A stretch of 64,000 nucleotides of DNA from Gibbula magus (taxonomy: Eukaryota > Mollusca > Gastropoda > Trochida > Trochidae): positions 40,332,358-40,396,357 of the forward strand of contig OW388300.1 in NCBI GenBank assembly GCA_936450465.1. The letters are read 5' to 3'. The position numbers were made by a program, and so were the translations under genes. Below, in pieces: positions 48,201 to 58,098 of this stretch. The number at the start of each line of letters is the position of its first letter. The stretch's first letter is position 1. The notes under the pieces were generated by a model, which saw only the letters and a list, made by a program, of their open reading frames with translations, was not told the origin of the DNA and searched no databases.

Positions 48201-48391
48201 CCGGACAATCCACACATCCGTAAAAAGATACCAACCTCGCTGAAAGTACCATTACAATATTTTTTAACCTGGGGCACGTGAAAGATTTCGTCCATGTAAG
48301 CTTTGTCCTGTACATGATTTACTGCCGACAAAATTGTCAACCCAACTAGAGCCTTGAATACTAGTGAAAGTATCAAGCACTTCGAAACCAT
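38135..48391 (-). CDS. ALG10: Dol-P-Glc:Glc2Man9GlcNAc2-PP-Dol alpha-1,2-glucosyltransferase
   Basis: Three exons (48391-48236, 46041-45832, 39223-38135) join in phase 0 to give about 484 residues; the vertebrate protein is about 473. It is a multi-pass ER membrane enzyme that uses dolichyl-phosphate glucose to add the terminal alpha-1,2 glucose, the last step before oligosaccharyltransferase moves the glycan to protein. Family marks in order: a first hydrophobic helix, YMDEIFHVPQ (residues 32-41), WDPMITTLPGLY (53-64), FFPLLYFFTFLYYTDAGS (152-169), FRQTN (197-201), then HEACLNFPQLFYFL, LADNRHYSFYVW, VPQKLFEFRYFI and the end WPNVEGQQRFMW. Exon 2 and 3 boundaries are less sure: donor GTTATT is weak, and about 17 residues at the junction (residues ~117-140) have no clear counterpart in the human protein. 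Human ALG10 also has, to my knowledge, three coding exons. No lesion is seen. Confidence 0.95.
39924..41114 (-). mobile_element. Satellite-bearing element with 11-bp terminal inverted repeats
   Basis: TAGCTCATCAG at 39924-39934 and its exact complement CTGATGAGCTA at 41104-41114 bound about seven direct repeats of roughly 144 bases (about 40020-40990). Their core is 'gtgaccc...tttggggtca', 'aaatctacaatttagaatcc', 'aaggagtctgcacacaactt' and 'agaagaagatgaaaataggt'. Next to the right end are 'cggatggacggacggacgga', 'ggccggacgccggacacca' and a small hairpin AGCCC-ATC-GGGCT. The same family lies at 36100-36895, 48890-49222 and 57741-57840. The architecture is like bivalve 'pearl' elements and other Helitron-like non-autonomous elements. 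Confidence 0.85.
41379..43372 (+). mobile_element. Satellite-bearing element with ~433-bp units and terminal hairpin
   Basis: Left end AGCAGCTCCGA (41379-41389), right end TCGGAGCTGCT (43362-43372). Inside are about four direct copies of a ~433-470 base unit carrying 'gaccttgacctttgacctt', 'cttggcctttctccatagtt' and 'aatgtgaacatgtcaaaa'. Two neighbouring units are clearly 432-433 bases apart ('gatttcagaactggtgacca' at 42422 and 42854). A GC-rich 'cggcggaggcggcggcggcg' patch precedes a perfect terminal hairpin (43345-43373: TAGCAGCTCCGAC-TTA-GTCGGAGCTGCTA). The following bases are ATT; a CTAA end just past the hairpin would fit a Helitron-type terminus. Minus frames at 42264 and 42735 are repeat text. 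Confidence 0.8.
43631..44237. mobile_element. TIR element with a ~165-base central palindrome
   Basis: ATTGAATTAACGCACT at the left and AGTGCGTTAATTCAAT at the right are inverted copies. In the middle (about 43830-44000) two ~75-base arms fold on each other around 'tctcgttcttcgaactcg' ('tgtcatggaagtgg' against 'ccgcttccatgaca'; 'acttgtgcatttg' against 'caaatgcacaagt'). The 69-codon frame at 43887 merely runs through the palindrome. Confidence 0.75.
44650..44740 (+). repeat. Dispersed ~400-bp repeat, copy 5 (fragment)
   Basis: Only the part 'gcttctgcacatgcataatg ... ttttaattggaaactagtaa' is present. It lies inside ALG10 intron 2. Confidence 0.6.
45018..45588 (+). mobile_element. Satellite-bearing element with 11-bp TIRs (ATCCCACCGGT)
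   Basis: ATCCCACCGGT at 45018-45028 and ACCGGTGGGAT at 45578-45588 are exact inverted copies. Between them are about two and a half direct repeats of ~180 bases ('tcaaaaggcaccacttcagt', 'taatacacatgcaaagtttc', 'gctccggaaacgaa') and then a 'cggacggacggacggacgga' run close to the right end. Same plan as the elements at 39924, 41379 and 46126. Confidence 0.85.
45832..46041 (-). CDS. ALG10: ALG10 coding exon 2
   Basis: 70 codons beginning WDPMITTLPGLYVMSAML after a good acceptor ('ttgttgtgtttcag'). They include SSVCSIEMLRGINLLFMLCN, which aligns with the conserved CSI-MLR-(V/I)NLLF block of the family. The donor chosen is ATG|GTTATT at 45831; an earlier GTTCGC (after SDL) is also in phase 0 and would shorten the junction by ten residues. 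Confidence 0.85.
46126..46662 (+). mobile_element. Satellite-bearing element with 11-bp TIRs (ATACCCCCGCT)
   Basis: ATACCCCCGCT at 46126-46136 and AGCGGGGGTAT at 46652-46662 are exact inverted copies. Inside, two direct repeats of ~175 bases each carry the palindrome TTTGCATAAATTATGCAAA, or a one-base variant, and 'gcagatgtac(a/g)catcatgg'. A small hairpin (CTACG-A-CGTAG) sits just before the right end. Minus frames at 46275-46508 are repeat text. Confidence 0.8.
47038..47698 (+). mobile_element. MITE-like element with AAAGG-type inverted ends (copy B)
   Basis: TTAAAGGGAGAGTTCT at the left and AGAACTCTCCTTTTAAAG at the right are inverted copies. The body matches 8022-8430 in reverse orientation. 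It is split by the 165-bp insertion at 47506-47670. Confidence 0.7.
47506..47670. mobile_element. 165-bp MITE with target-site duplication
   Basis: Begins CAGGGATTGGGAA and ends TTCCCAATCCCTG, an exact 13-base inverted repeat after allowing for the intervening AG/CC context. A second inverted pair lies further in ('gggccatttt' and 'aaaatggccc'). The flanking ATACCC (47500-47505 and 47671-47676) is a target-site duplication. The related element at 8022-8430 shows the uninterrupted site. The frame at 47435-47647 (-) is not a gene. Confidence 0.9.
47996..48045 (-). mobile_element. SINE 3'-tail fragment
   Basis: 'gtgagtgagtgagtgagtta' followed by 'ttgtttaacgccgcttcgac' is the minus-strand tail of the SINE family seen at 49859-50162; the rest is absent. 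Confidence 0.6.
48236..48391 (-). CDS. ALG10: ALG10 coding exon 1
   Basis: 52 codons from ATG 48391. An amino-terminal hydrophobic helix (CLILSLVFKALVGLTILSAV) is followed by the YMDEIFHVPQ family motif. The exon ends GAG|GTTGGT. This donor is preferred over the GTATCT five bases on because only it keeps phase with the tryptophan that opens exon 2. No better in-frame upstream ATG was seen. The region just 5' (48400-48560) is modestly GC- and CpG-richer and is where I would expect the promoter. Confidence 0.9.
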
Positions 48392-48889
48392 TTCTAACGT
48401 GGCGGTCTTATGCTCTTACTTGATTCCTACAAACGGCATACACAACGACTGTGTGCCCAGCGTACATTAGAAACATACTTGATTCAGACACGCGGCGTAC
48501 GGAGCGACCACTTGTCCGGCGTCTGCTTCTCAATGACAAGAACAAAACGTAGTTTGATGTGATTTAGACAAGTGTCACATTCTTTTCTTCTTAATCTCTA
48601 TTCCAAAACAATTAAACTTTGATGAACTGTTATTATCATATTCATTGTGTGGTCTCTGATATTATGCATATATTCAGGTTTAATAGATAGCTTAATTATC
48701 TTTTGGTAAAAAGAAATATACGGCAATAAGCAAACAAAAACCTTGGTTATAAAAGTATTGATAAGACTAAAATGTTTTCTAAAAAAAATCGAATAATTGC
48801 ACTAATTTTAGAAATCAATGACTTTTAGAAGAAAAACAATTATCAAAGTATATTTCACTAATGTAATGGATATAGAACAAGATCTTTAA

Positions 48890-49222
48890 ATTCAAAGGCC
48901 TGAAAGACCCGATCGGTTTATGGCATGCCATTGCGTCCGGCGTCCGGCGTCCGTCCATCCGTCCGTAAATTTTTAACTTTTTCGACTTCTTCTCCAGAAC
49001 CAATTACCCTATAGAGAGCTGAAATGTGATGTGCAGACTTCTTGGCCAATGGGAATTCTAAATTGTAGATTTCGTGACCCAGTGACCCCAAATGGGGTCA
49101 CAGGGATCACAACCTTAAAAACCTATTTTCATCTTCTTCTCCAGTTCCAAAAGGTCTAGAGAGCTGAAAAGTTGTGTGCAGACTCTATGGCTATTGGGGC
49201 TTCTAAATTGTAGATGTTGTGA
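48890..49222 (+). mobile_element. Satellite-bearing element, partial copy
   Basis: Left end 'aggcctgaaagacccgatcg' followed by 'gcgtccggcgtccggcgtcc' and 'gtccgtaaa', then about one and a half internal units ('cttcttctccag', 'aatggggtcacag', 'ctaaattgtagat'). The right terminus is missing. Same family as 39924-41114. Confidence 0.75.
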
Positions 49223-49850
49223 CAGTCTGTAAAACATCGGTGTGGATTTTTCTTTGTGTACAGTTTGTAGATATTTAATGTACCGTTGGCAGTATTTTGG
49301 GCGAAATATACGGAATAACGTAAAACTCATTTGTATCACCCGTATCCTTCATTTCCAGGTGTCAAAACGGGTGACAAATTATATATTAAATATATAAATA
49401 TTAAGAACCGTGATAAGGATTTTATGACAGTATCAACCATTACATTAATACACATCCTGAAAGAGAAATCGTGAACGGAAAAGATTGAGTGGAGGTTTCG
49501 AAACTGTCAGATAGAGAAATATCATTTCCATAAATGTAGATCAAGAATATATCAGTGTTTCCAGAGAACATTTCTGCAGTCTATTGATATATCTTAACTA
49601 GACTAGAACTTATCTTAATATGAAAGTTCACGATATGATTGTTTATCCTATGTAATAAAACTCTCCAAATTATTTCTACGCTTTAAACTTGGCTAAAACA
49701 ATGTATCTAGTAATCAAGGAAGAAATGGAAGTTGAATGTTACATAGAAGATGAGATGTAAGTGTAAGGTATTGCTTATTATTGTGTCTTTCCGGGCCTTA
49801 GCATGCAAGTAAACACGGGTAACTTTTGATTAATGATTAATGAGTTTCGC
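49223..49850. other. No gene seen
   Basis: AT-rich sequence upstream of ALG10 with no exon-like frame or bounded repeat. Confidence 0.5.
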
Positions 49851-49858
49851 CAGAGTGA

Positions 49859-50162
49859 GTGAGTTGGTGTTTAACGCCGCTTTCAAGAGTATTTCACTTA
49901 TATCACGGATGATAGTAGAGAGAAAGCCCGCATCGCCATGTGGCTATGCTTTGCGGTGAAACCTGCGAGCATCGGCTGGAACTAGCGAACCATGGGTTGT
50001 ACTGCGCTGAAATTCAGTGTAGCATTGCACCCAAACCTTACTGCGTGTAGAACAGTTCTCTACTGCAGACTGCAAAGTTGCCGTGCCCCTGGCGGGATTC
50101 GAACCACGGACCTCTTGATCCGAAACCGAACGCGCTAACCACTGCGCTATCCCGCCCCCGTA
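49859..50162 (-). mobile_element. Full-length tRNA-derived SINE
   Basis: Read on the minus strand it starts GGGGGCGGGATAGCGCAGTG (box A-like, TAGCGCAGTGG) and carries GGTTCGAATCCCGCC (box B), the two internal RNA polymerase III promoter parts of a tRNA head. A body follows ('cattgcaccc'... complement), then the tail 'aacaccaactcactcac'-type. An 8-bp target duplication CAGAGTGA flanks it (49851-49858, 50163-50170). The head folds like a tRNA, but it is not a functional tRNA gene. The frame at 50038 (-) is SINE text. Confidence 0.85.
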
Positions 50163-50170
50163 CAGAGTGA

Positions 50171-50869
50171 ATGTTTACGAGAATTATCTCATGATGGCTG
50201 ATTAGATCCAAGTAAGTTCTGAACATAGTGAAGATAATTATAATGCTCCTTCGTGTGACAGAACAGTTAAAAGAATATTGACAATTACAAAAATATCTGT
50301 CGTTCAATAAACTGTTGTCAGCTAACCAGCTTCCGATCAGGAACATCGTATTTTTGCTGCTTTTAGATGTTGCCCGCTTGTCTCACATTATTTTGTGGAA
50401 AGATTTTATTATTACACTTATATGAACCATAGTCTTTCGTAGTGCAAACCTGCCAATCAATGAGTCACCAACGTGTTTTCTTTTAATTCAATAAATTCAC
50501 GCATCTCTGAAAAGTGCCAGAAACTAAAGCCTATTTCGAAGAACCCAATGCATGATTACATATCGAAAACATGACGAATTGCCCGAATGTGTGTGTCAGA
50601 AATTATATTGATAACTTATGTAAATATACAACTGGTACATCAACCGAAACTACAAACGGTACAGCGAAGCAGCAATTTATGATACAAACGGTACACAAGC
50701 AACGAAAGGACAAAACAGCATTCCGCTTAAGAAAACTATCTTAAACCATTTCCTAGGCATGGATGCTTTCCTGCAAAAGTCAAATTATGCATACCACTGA
50801 ATTTTCCAAAAATTACATAAACTGTTTTGTCAGTTTTTCATTGTAAACATCTCAATCACATCCAAAATG
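50171..50869. other. No gene seen
   Basis: AT-rich sequence between two SINE copies; no bounded repeat or exon-like frame. Confidence 0.5.
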
Positions 50870-50882
50870 TCGACAGGGTCAC

Positions 50883-51007
50883 AGTCGATGCTCGCAGGTT
50901 TCACCGCAATGCATAGCCACATGGTTTCTCCCTGCCATAATACTAGCAGCCGCGATATAAGTGAAATACTCTTGAAAGCGGCGTTAAACCCCAACTAACT
51001 CACTCAT
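50883..51007 (+). mobile_element. 5'-truncated SINE with 13-bp target duplication
   Basis: Only the 3' 125 bases are present ('tttcaccgcaatgcatagcc', 'gatataagtgaaatactctt', 'gcggcgttaaacccc'). TCGACAGGGTCAC stands on both sides (50870-50882 and 51008-51020), which marks a single target-primed insertion that was truncated on arrival. Confidence 0.9.
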
Positions 51008-51257
51008 TCGACAGGGTCACTGAGCAAAGCAAGTTTTTGATAATTTGTATATGCCGCAGTACACTGAACCAGCCTCCCGTATTTGCAAAATGTGTTCTTT
51101 TTATTATGTATTCATTACTATGAACTTAAATAATAAATAGTAGAAATCAGCTGTTATATACGGTGTTTGTTTTTCTACTCCTCTCTACAAACATATCACC
51201 GATCTACACCTCTCTACTTCCGGTGTACGATAATAAACAGTGTATTTGTCAATGCAG

Positions 51258-51386
51258 ATGGTTTAACAAGTGCTCGAGGATTGATACGTCGGAGAACTGT
51301 TTCATGATAATGACATTATTCGCAGAAAGAGAATATCTTGTGATCCGGGCTGTAAAGGGTTACGTTGACCTGGCATCATCCTTCTG
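51258..51386 (+). other. Orphan coding-exon candidate
   Basis: Acceptor 'tgtatttgtcaatgcag' and donor CTG|GTAGGT (or TAG|GTAATA four bases on) bracket an open frame: WFNKCSRIDTSENCFMIM, TLFAEREYLVIRAVKGYV, DLASSF. Base composition and CpG content are higher than in the neighbourhood. The open frame extends upstream to 51163 but that part is pyrimidine-rich and looks like the intron end. One base precedes the first full codon, so an incoming exon would end in phase 2. Protein family not recognised; no partner exon found. Confidence 0.4.
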
Positions 51387-51807
51387 GTAGGTAATATTAC
51401 AAGTAATAGTTACCGACTGAGACCGAGGTGCTCGAGTAAGATGAACCCTCGCGCACGTGAATCATGAACGCCCGATGCCGTTAGTGTTAATTTCAGGGTA
51501 CGTCATATCAGGATAAATGAGACGTGAGCCCTTGTCAGTAGAACGGTGTCTATGTCAGGCAGCTTACACAAAGCCCGAACTAGTCGTGATGCACGTGCAA
51601 CACGCTGAAATATACAAGTCTGTATAATAGACAAAACAGACTCAACAGTGTCGATGTCACCAGTCTTCATACAAACACAAATTCAGTATGATTAAACATA
51701 TTTCACTTCTGTTAAAGTTGTATAAATTTTTTTTAATTAGTTGGCCAAATTTACGAGTTTGATCTAATAAAATCAGTGATCTCAAATCAATTGGTCATGA
51801 AAATGTC

Positions 51808-51880
51808 TGGTTGCCGTGGTGCAAAAGTTAGTTCTCTTGACCAGAAAGCGTGAGGTTGCATGTTCGTTTCGATCCCACAT
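51808..51880 (+). other. Decayed tRNA-like sequence
   Basis: 'ggttgccgtggtgcaaaagt' with 'gttcgtttcgatcccac' downstream resembles a degraded box A / box B pair. Probably the head of an old SINE of another family; far too decayed for a tRNA. Confidence 0.25.
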
Positions 51881-52112
51881 TTCGTCGAAAGAATTTGCGA
51901 TTTGCTTGCGTTGAGAAATACTTTTTTTCAGAATTATCTCTCTTGATCAGTGGTTTTTTTTTTAAATACATGTTTTCCCCATTTTGCCCTTATTTAGGTG
52001 CATTACGTTTTTTATGAAAGAAATCCGTCAATATTTGGGAAGATACATTAATTTTCACTGGATGTTGTCAGATAATAAAATTCCAAATGGAAACACTAAT
52101 TTTGATAGTTTT

Positions 52113-52395
52113 GGGGGCGCGATAGCGCAGTGGCTAGCGCGTTCGGTTTCGAATCCGAGTTTCGTATCCCTCCAGGGGCAGGGCAACTTTGTCTGCAGTA
52201 CAGAATTGTTGTATACGCAGTAAGGTTTGGGGGCAATGCTAAACTGAATTTCAGCGTATTACCACCCGACACTCACATGTTTCACCGCAACGCATAGCCA
52301 CATGGCATTGCGGGCTTTCTCCCTGCCATAATACTAGCAGCCACGATATAAGTGAAATACTCTTGAACGCAGCATTAACCCCAACTCACCTCACC
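52113..52395 (+). mobile_element. Full-length tRNA-derived SINE
   Basis: Same family as 49859-50162: head GGGGGCGCGATAGCGCAGTG, tail 'gcagcattaaccccaactc'. The box B region is altered ('tttcgtatccc'), so it is older or inactive. Flanked by TTGATAGTTTT (52102-52112) and TTGATATTTTT (52396-52406), an 11-base target duplication with one mismatch. Confidence 0.85.
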
Positions 52396-53099
52396 TTGAT
52401 ATTTTTTAAAAAGAAATTCGTTTGGTTTAGTTTCTTTTTCCCATGAGTTTATGAGACGTGAAGCCATTCATCTGAACTGCGAATGTGGAAAGCTTATAAA
52501 TGTACACTGTTGATGTAATGACGCAATATTTGTTACTGATATTCATATTCTATCAATGCATATACGGTTTATTATTTAAAAGTTCGTAAAAAAATACAAC
52601 ATGTTTTCTTTTCATGTAATGCACAAAAAAATATGACGGATATTCTGATGGAACTAGTCTTTTTCCAGAAGGCAACTCAATTTAGAGGCGACCCGTTTAC
52701 TTAAAGGTTGAATCAGTGAAACTCTTGCTTACTGTAGGATTAAATCACTGATAGCATTGCTTACTTTAGGATTAGAACTCTTTGACTAGAGGGTTTCATT
52801 GTGTAAGGTGAACTGGAACTGGAATTGAACTGGAATCAAAACGATATCTTCATCTTGATGGTCCTTGAGGAACCGTATGTTTGGCCATCTAGTCTCGATT
52901 TAGACTGCTGCTCTAGGTTCAAGATGAACGTTTATTTGCACATGGTTTAAAAGACATCATCATAGACATTCTAAATCGACTCTATCCGGCAGAAATATTT
53001 TGTGATTGACTATTTGATATACTCTCTTTCCATCAACTTAAACCCCCTCGGCCGATGTAGAAGAGGAAAGCCAAATGATTTGCATTCAGTACTACACAC

Positions 53100-54960
53100 A
53101 TTATTCGAACTGAGAAAAAAACAGTACAAGAAGAGGCCGAACATTGACCTCAGTGAGTTATTCGACATTGCCTGATGAAGTGTATCCATCCATCACAGGA
53201 ACTGCAGGGTGATGCAGTGTGTCCCTAACGTTTCCAGTCTGTAAGCTACAGAACACCTTCCCTGGCAGTGCTGTGTTCCATGAATCAACGTCTGTTGGTT
53301 ACTGCATACTTCCTGAATTTGTTGTGGGCATATAGAGGAAAACATCCCTTATCTGGCTGTTTTAAGATCAAATTCTATTGATATAAGATGCGTCTTCGTG
53401 AATAAGATATACTGAAAGAAGCGGAAGTAAATGATAAATCCAGTTGTCAATTTACTTTTACCATTACATGTACACTTAGTGAGAATTATTACTATAATAT
53501 ATATAGATCAATCCATATATTGTATTTATTATATCTAAACATATCAATGGTTTCAATCCCCTAATCACACATCATACTGTAGTGATAAACATTGACTCTC
53601 CATACAAACTTTTTCCGAATTTCAAAATCATTTTCAGACGGTTTTCTTAACAAGATACAGTGATGATACCCATGTAGTATAAAACTAGTTCGGGGTCCAA
53701 ACAATGTTTGTTTTATCTATTATTGGGACTATTGCTATTGTTTTTTATGTTTAGGACAGCTAATATATATGGACAACCAGTTGAAAGATAATAACAATGA
53801 CAATCGACCCCTTCTAGGAAGAAAAACAATGGACAAACAAATTTCCAGTGATAATACCCATTTAGTATGAAACTAGTGTCCAGGCTATTTTCATCTATTA
53901 CTTGGACTGTGATGAGTTGTGTGCTTTTAATGTTTAGGTCAAACAATATAAATGTGGAAAGCCAGTAGATGAATGATAATAAAGATAACCCTGCTGGGAA
54001 GGATAACAATGGACAAACAAATCAAGTCAAATATCATGGATTATCTTCCCTGTCCATCAATGTCAGGTCGATTCAGTTCAGTGAGTTGAATACGTTTTGA
54101 CCATTCGTTCAATAATGAGTGTTGACACATGGACATATAATGCACATAGTTCAATAACGTGTGGTAAAATAACTATTTCTGTCGAGATTTGCTATCGTAA
54201 GTATGCTTAAGTGAACAATATGTCAATGAGCTTTACCTAATTGATAACCAATGGGCATATAGTATTTTGTGTGACTGGAGACGAAATTCATTGTATATTC
54301 TTTTGAAAAAGATACAATAACTTTATGGACACAATACACGTAGTTTGATATACATGTACATGTGAAGACTTCTGAGAGGTTTTGTGAAACTAGACCCCTT
54401 AACCAATTACTTAACTTGTACTAGTTAACTAATATATCTATTCTTTTAAATTGGCATCCATTGTTTGAGGTGGCATATGAAACTGGACCCTAACTAACCA
54501 ATTAGTTAACTTATATCTTTTCTCTTAAGTATACATGGCGTACTTGTCAAACTGAAATACTTCATCAAATAATCTAAAATCTGTACCTGAGCATAACCAT
54601 TGAGAGAGAGGGGGGAGGGGTGGATTTAAGAAGGCAGTCTGACCAAACACAAATTGGATTCTATCAAATGAATTATCTCCTGGATTCTACTGGTAAAAAC
54701 ATAACAATTGCGGATACTAATAAATTGCCACGAAAAAGAAAGTATACACAAAATAGTTTAAGCTATAATCCATTAGTGATAGAAACGACTGAATAATAGT
54801 TACTTAACATCTCTAGAAGTCAACTAAACTAAACTTTTAACCTTTGGAAACAGTATCTGTTCATTATTCTCATTAACATGCATTTTAGTCATCGACGTTT
54901 TGGAATGTGAGATGGGAGATTGAAATATGACATGTTTGCTTGTTTTATGGTGTCCTATAG
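53100..54960 (+). repeat. Second inverted duplication, arm A
   Basis: Collinear in reverse complement with 56820-58330. Pairs include 53150-53345 with 58095-58310, 53700-53860 with 57600-57720, 54010-54110 with 57500-57590, 54340-54400 with 57250-57290, 54600-54690 with 57060-57140 and 54790-54910 with 56830-56950. Diverged, with private indels. The unpaired loop (54960-56820) holds the segment that recurs at 63.1-63.9 kb. Confidence 0.7.
53165..53345 (-). other. Cysteine-containing exon-like block (arm A copy)
   Basis: Minus-strand frame: ICPQQIQEVCSNQQTLIHGT, QHCQGRCSVAYRLETL, GTHCITLQFL-stop. The copy at 58099-58292 (+) keeps the same frame for longer. Four cysteines are shared. It reads like part of an extracellular domain, here ended early by TGA. 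Preceded by a conserved 'gataag|GG' that could act as an acceptor. Confidence 0.3.
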
Positions 54961-55319
54961 CAATAATCCGTCACCGAATTACGGTCCCAGATGTTGTCAA
55001 CAATATCTTCAATTTACATAATTTACATATTTTATCAAATCTTGTGTCCATAACTAAAGTGATTTCAGTACTCAATATTTGATTGAACAGACAAAACCTT
55101 ATCAAGCACCATACCAAGATGAATGAAATTTCGAACACTTCTTTATCAAATATATTCTAAAACATTCAAACTCAACTTTATCCAACAACAGCATTTTGTT
55201 TTTACTCTGGTGAAAAGAATGTATAGTTTCTTTTGCCTGTCAGTTTATGTAGTCAGTCACAACGATGCTGGTAAGTTTATGATGGTTTTGTCAAAATTGC
55301 AAGCAAAGAAGTAATATAT

Positions 55320-56060
55320 TAGCTTGTGTAATCAACACACCTGTGTTAGTTTACTCAATATAGACACATCAGTCAAAGGTTAATATTCAGATACCTCTTG
55401 TTGATCGAACTTTTAAGAAATGTCCAATTTGACTGTTATCTCTTAGGAAATCAAATTACTTTGAACCCAAAATAACCAAAACTGTGCCAAATTACAATTA
55501 AAAAGCTTAGATTGTTATTTAAATGACCATTTAGAACATAAATGTACAAAAGAGAATAGTCAACCGAAGTGTGTTATTGACTCTCATAAAGCAGAAGCAA
55601 CTTTTCAAATATATTTTACCATCTATCAAATATTCATTCCTTCTCATCATTTTATTGGTTAATATTTCCTCACGACTGTTGTAAGGCCTAAACCTTCCCC
55701 AGAATGACTGAATATCATTATACTTTTCACACCACTCTGGGTTGAACCATGGGATGAAAAGCAATGTATGTGTGGCGTGGAGAACATTCTGCAAGTTAAT
55801 TCAATTTACAGTAACTTTGTTTACCTGAACACTGTGATGTCGTCTTCACGTGGCTAGGTCTCATTGTGTGACATCGACCAGTATCGAACAGAGGCGTTGA
55901 TTCAATCTCACAAATATCTCCACAGCTGAATGATACTTCAAAACCTCCTCGTGTTCTATTTCAGGATGTTCAAACCTTCCTGAACTAAACAGTGGGCCCT
56001 GTTCGGAAAATACTTTTTGTAACCATTTCAAGTTGTTTGAAGGAAAAAAAGATTTATTAC
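55320..56060 (-). repeat. Direct segmental duplication, copy 1
   Basis: Repeats in the same orientation at 63070-63870. The most conserved part is 55845-56010, nearly identical to 63660-63825. The order 52790-52930 then 55320-56060 is echoed at 62045-62190 then 63070-63870, but the inverted-repeat arm lying between them in the first set is absent from the second. Confidence 0.8.
55825..55955 (-). other. Candidate cysteine-containing exon (copy 1)
   Basis: A 131-base segment ends at a good donor (CAG|GTAAAC); its acceptor is 'catcctgaaatag', poor in pyrimidines. The frame reads TRGGFEVSFSCGDICEIE, STPLFDTGRCHTMRPSHV, KTTSQCS. The four cysteines have spacing C-x3-C-x12-C-x16-C. The copy at 63638-63768 is the same length with the cysteines kept. 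A second frame (EQGPLFSSGRFEHPEIEHEE...) is also open across this block in both copies, so the coding frame is not settled. Confidence 0.3.
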
Positions 56061-56169
56061 ATTACACATCATTTACTTTACCAATCCTACTTTAACACAA
56101 TATTTGAGGGAATACATATATAAATATATGTTAATGCAAAATGAATTAATATTAACCAACGGTGAATTA

Positions 56170-56590
56170 AATTTACAACCACATCTAAAATTCGACCCCA
56201 TGTATTCTGAGTATAATTAACACAGTCCAATTAAAACGTATTTGAGATTTGTAATTGATCGCTGTGGTCGAGAACTTCCATTAACCATTTCCATTTGAAT
56301 TAACAACCACCCTCAATATATTTCAACTTATTCTGAATACAATATATACTAATAATGGTGTTCAGTCGATTTAAGTCGTATTTGAGACCTGGTATTAAAC
56401 ATGGGGGAGAAACTTTTACCATCGATTTTAATTAAATAACCAATACCAATAACATTCAATTTACACGTATTCTGACGATAAAAATACTTACATGAATTTC
56501 AGTCCATTTAAGTCGTATTTGAGATCTGTTTTTGAACAGTGTGGTAAAGAAAATTCATTTACCATTAGAAATACATGCCATTTAGATAGT
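56170..56590 (+). repeat. About three direct repeats of ~140 bases
   Basis: 'cagtccaattaaaacgtatt', 'cagtcgatttaagtcgtatt' and 'cagtccatttaagtcgtatt', each followed by 'tgaga(t/c)(t/c)tg', recur at about 56225, 56363 and 56501. Confidence 0.65.
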
Positions 56591-57740
56591 GTACAAAATA
56601 AAACATGATTATATTTCGGATAACATAATCTTCAATAGCACACATTCTTGTGCTTTTTCGGGTTGCGGTTAAGCATTCATTTTCAAAATTGGTAAAATAT
56701 GGAAATAATGTTAATTAAAGATACTGTTGACATAATCTATCCACATAGACCTGTAGTTAGGTGACGAGTCATTGCTCACAAAACAACATAACAAGTCCTA
56801 TTTCACTTTCATATCTCGCCTAGTTCACCACATTCCAAAACGAATATTACCTGAAGACATGTTTATCAGAAATATGAACAGAAAATGTTTCCAAAGATTA
56901 AAAGTTTAGTTTAGATGACTTCTAGACATGTTAGGTAACTAATTTTCAGTCATGTTTATCACTAATGCATCAGAATAGCTTGTATTTTTGTGTGAATACT
57001 TTCTTTCTTTTTGTTTTATATTGCCTCGCAGTTTATTTGTATACGCAATGGTTATTTTTTATCATTAGAATCCAGGAGATGATCCATATCATAGGATCCA
57101 AATGTGAGGTCCAACCGTCTCTTTAAATCCACCTCCCTCTCAATTGCTAGGCCAATGTACAGAATTTGAATATTTACACACGCAATGAAGTGTTTCCGTT
57201 TTACAAGTAAGCTTATAAGATATGTTAACTAATTGGTTATATGTATAGTTTCACGATACCTCTCAGAAGTCTCACACGTATATCAAAGTTTGTTGTATAT
57301 ATATATTTTTTTTAAAACGCATGCATTAACACAAACGAGAATAAATGTATTTCGCCTCGAAAAAATACCCCAGTCGCACCCCATTGGTTATTAATTAGGT
57401 AAAGCCCATTGACATATTGATCTATTAAGCATACTTGCAATAGCAAATCTGGATAGAAAAATCTGTTTCTACCAAGTGTTATCAAAATGTTTACATTCAG
57501 TTTCCATATATCAACATTTATTATTGGATGAATGGTCAATATGCAATCAACTCCGTGAACTTGATCGACTAGACATTGATGACCATGGGATATATCCCAT
57601 GCTGTTTGATATGATTTGTATGTCCATTTTTAGTCTTCCCAGCAGGGGTCGATTGTGATCTTTATTATCTTTCATCTACTGGTTGTCCTCATATATTGGT
57701 TGTCGTAAACAAAACAAAAAAACACCATTGTCCCACTTAC

Positions 57741-57840
57741 AGATAAAAAATAGAGCCATTGGGTTTGTAGCTCATCATACTTTTACATGATTTATAATCT
57801 TTGATAATTTATTACTTAAACCTGACGTAAAAAAAAATAC
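57741..57840 (-). mobile_element. Terminal fragment of the satellite-bearing family
   Basis: 'atagagccattgggtttgta' and 'gctcatcat' match one end of the 39924-41114 element ('ggagccatgggctctgtagc', 'tcatcag'). Only about 100 bases are recognisable. Confidence 0.6.
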
Positions 57841-58098
57841 CTTCCTAGCACAACTTCATTAACAAGCTAAATACAATGAGAAGTGAAGCAATTCATCAGT
57901 GCTACGATGTGGGAAGCTTTGCTACTGGACACAAAGACATTGTTGATTAGTTTAATGATACCTTATTTGTTACTTGGTAAATAATCTGCCAATATATTTG
58001 TTTTATTATTTGAATAAACAGCATTTTTCATTTCTCATATGCAAAAAAAGGAAGATGGCGGACAGTCGGCGGCAATAGAATTCCATCTTAAACAGCAA

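Larger units (their letters stand above)
46042..48235 (-). other. ALG10: ALG10 intron 1 (2.2 kb)
   Basis: Contains the satellite-bearing element at 46126-46662, the MITE-like element at 47038-47698 with a second MITE nested in it, and a SINE-tail fragment at 47996-48045. No exon was seen. Confidence 0.8.

Noticed and set aside
50090..50162. tRNA gene on the minus strand
   Set aside because: Box A and B are present, but the sequence continues into a SINE body and tail and is flanked by a target duplication.
53713..54009. 98-codon minus-strand hydrophobic frame
   Set aside because: The mirrored arm does not keep the frame; it looks like a chance frame in duplicated AT-rich sequence.
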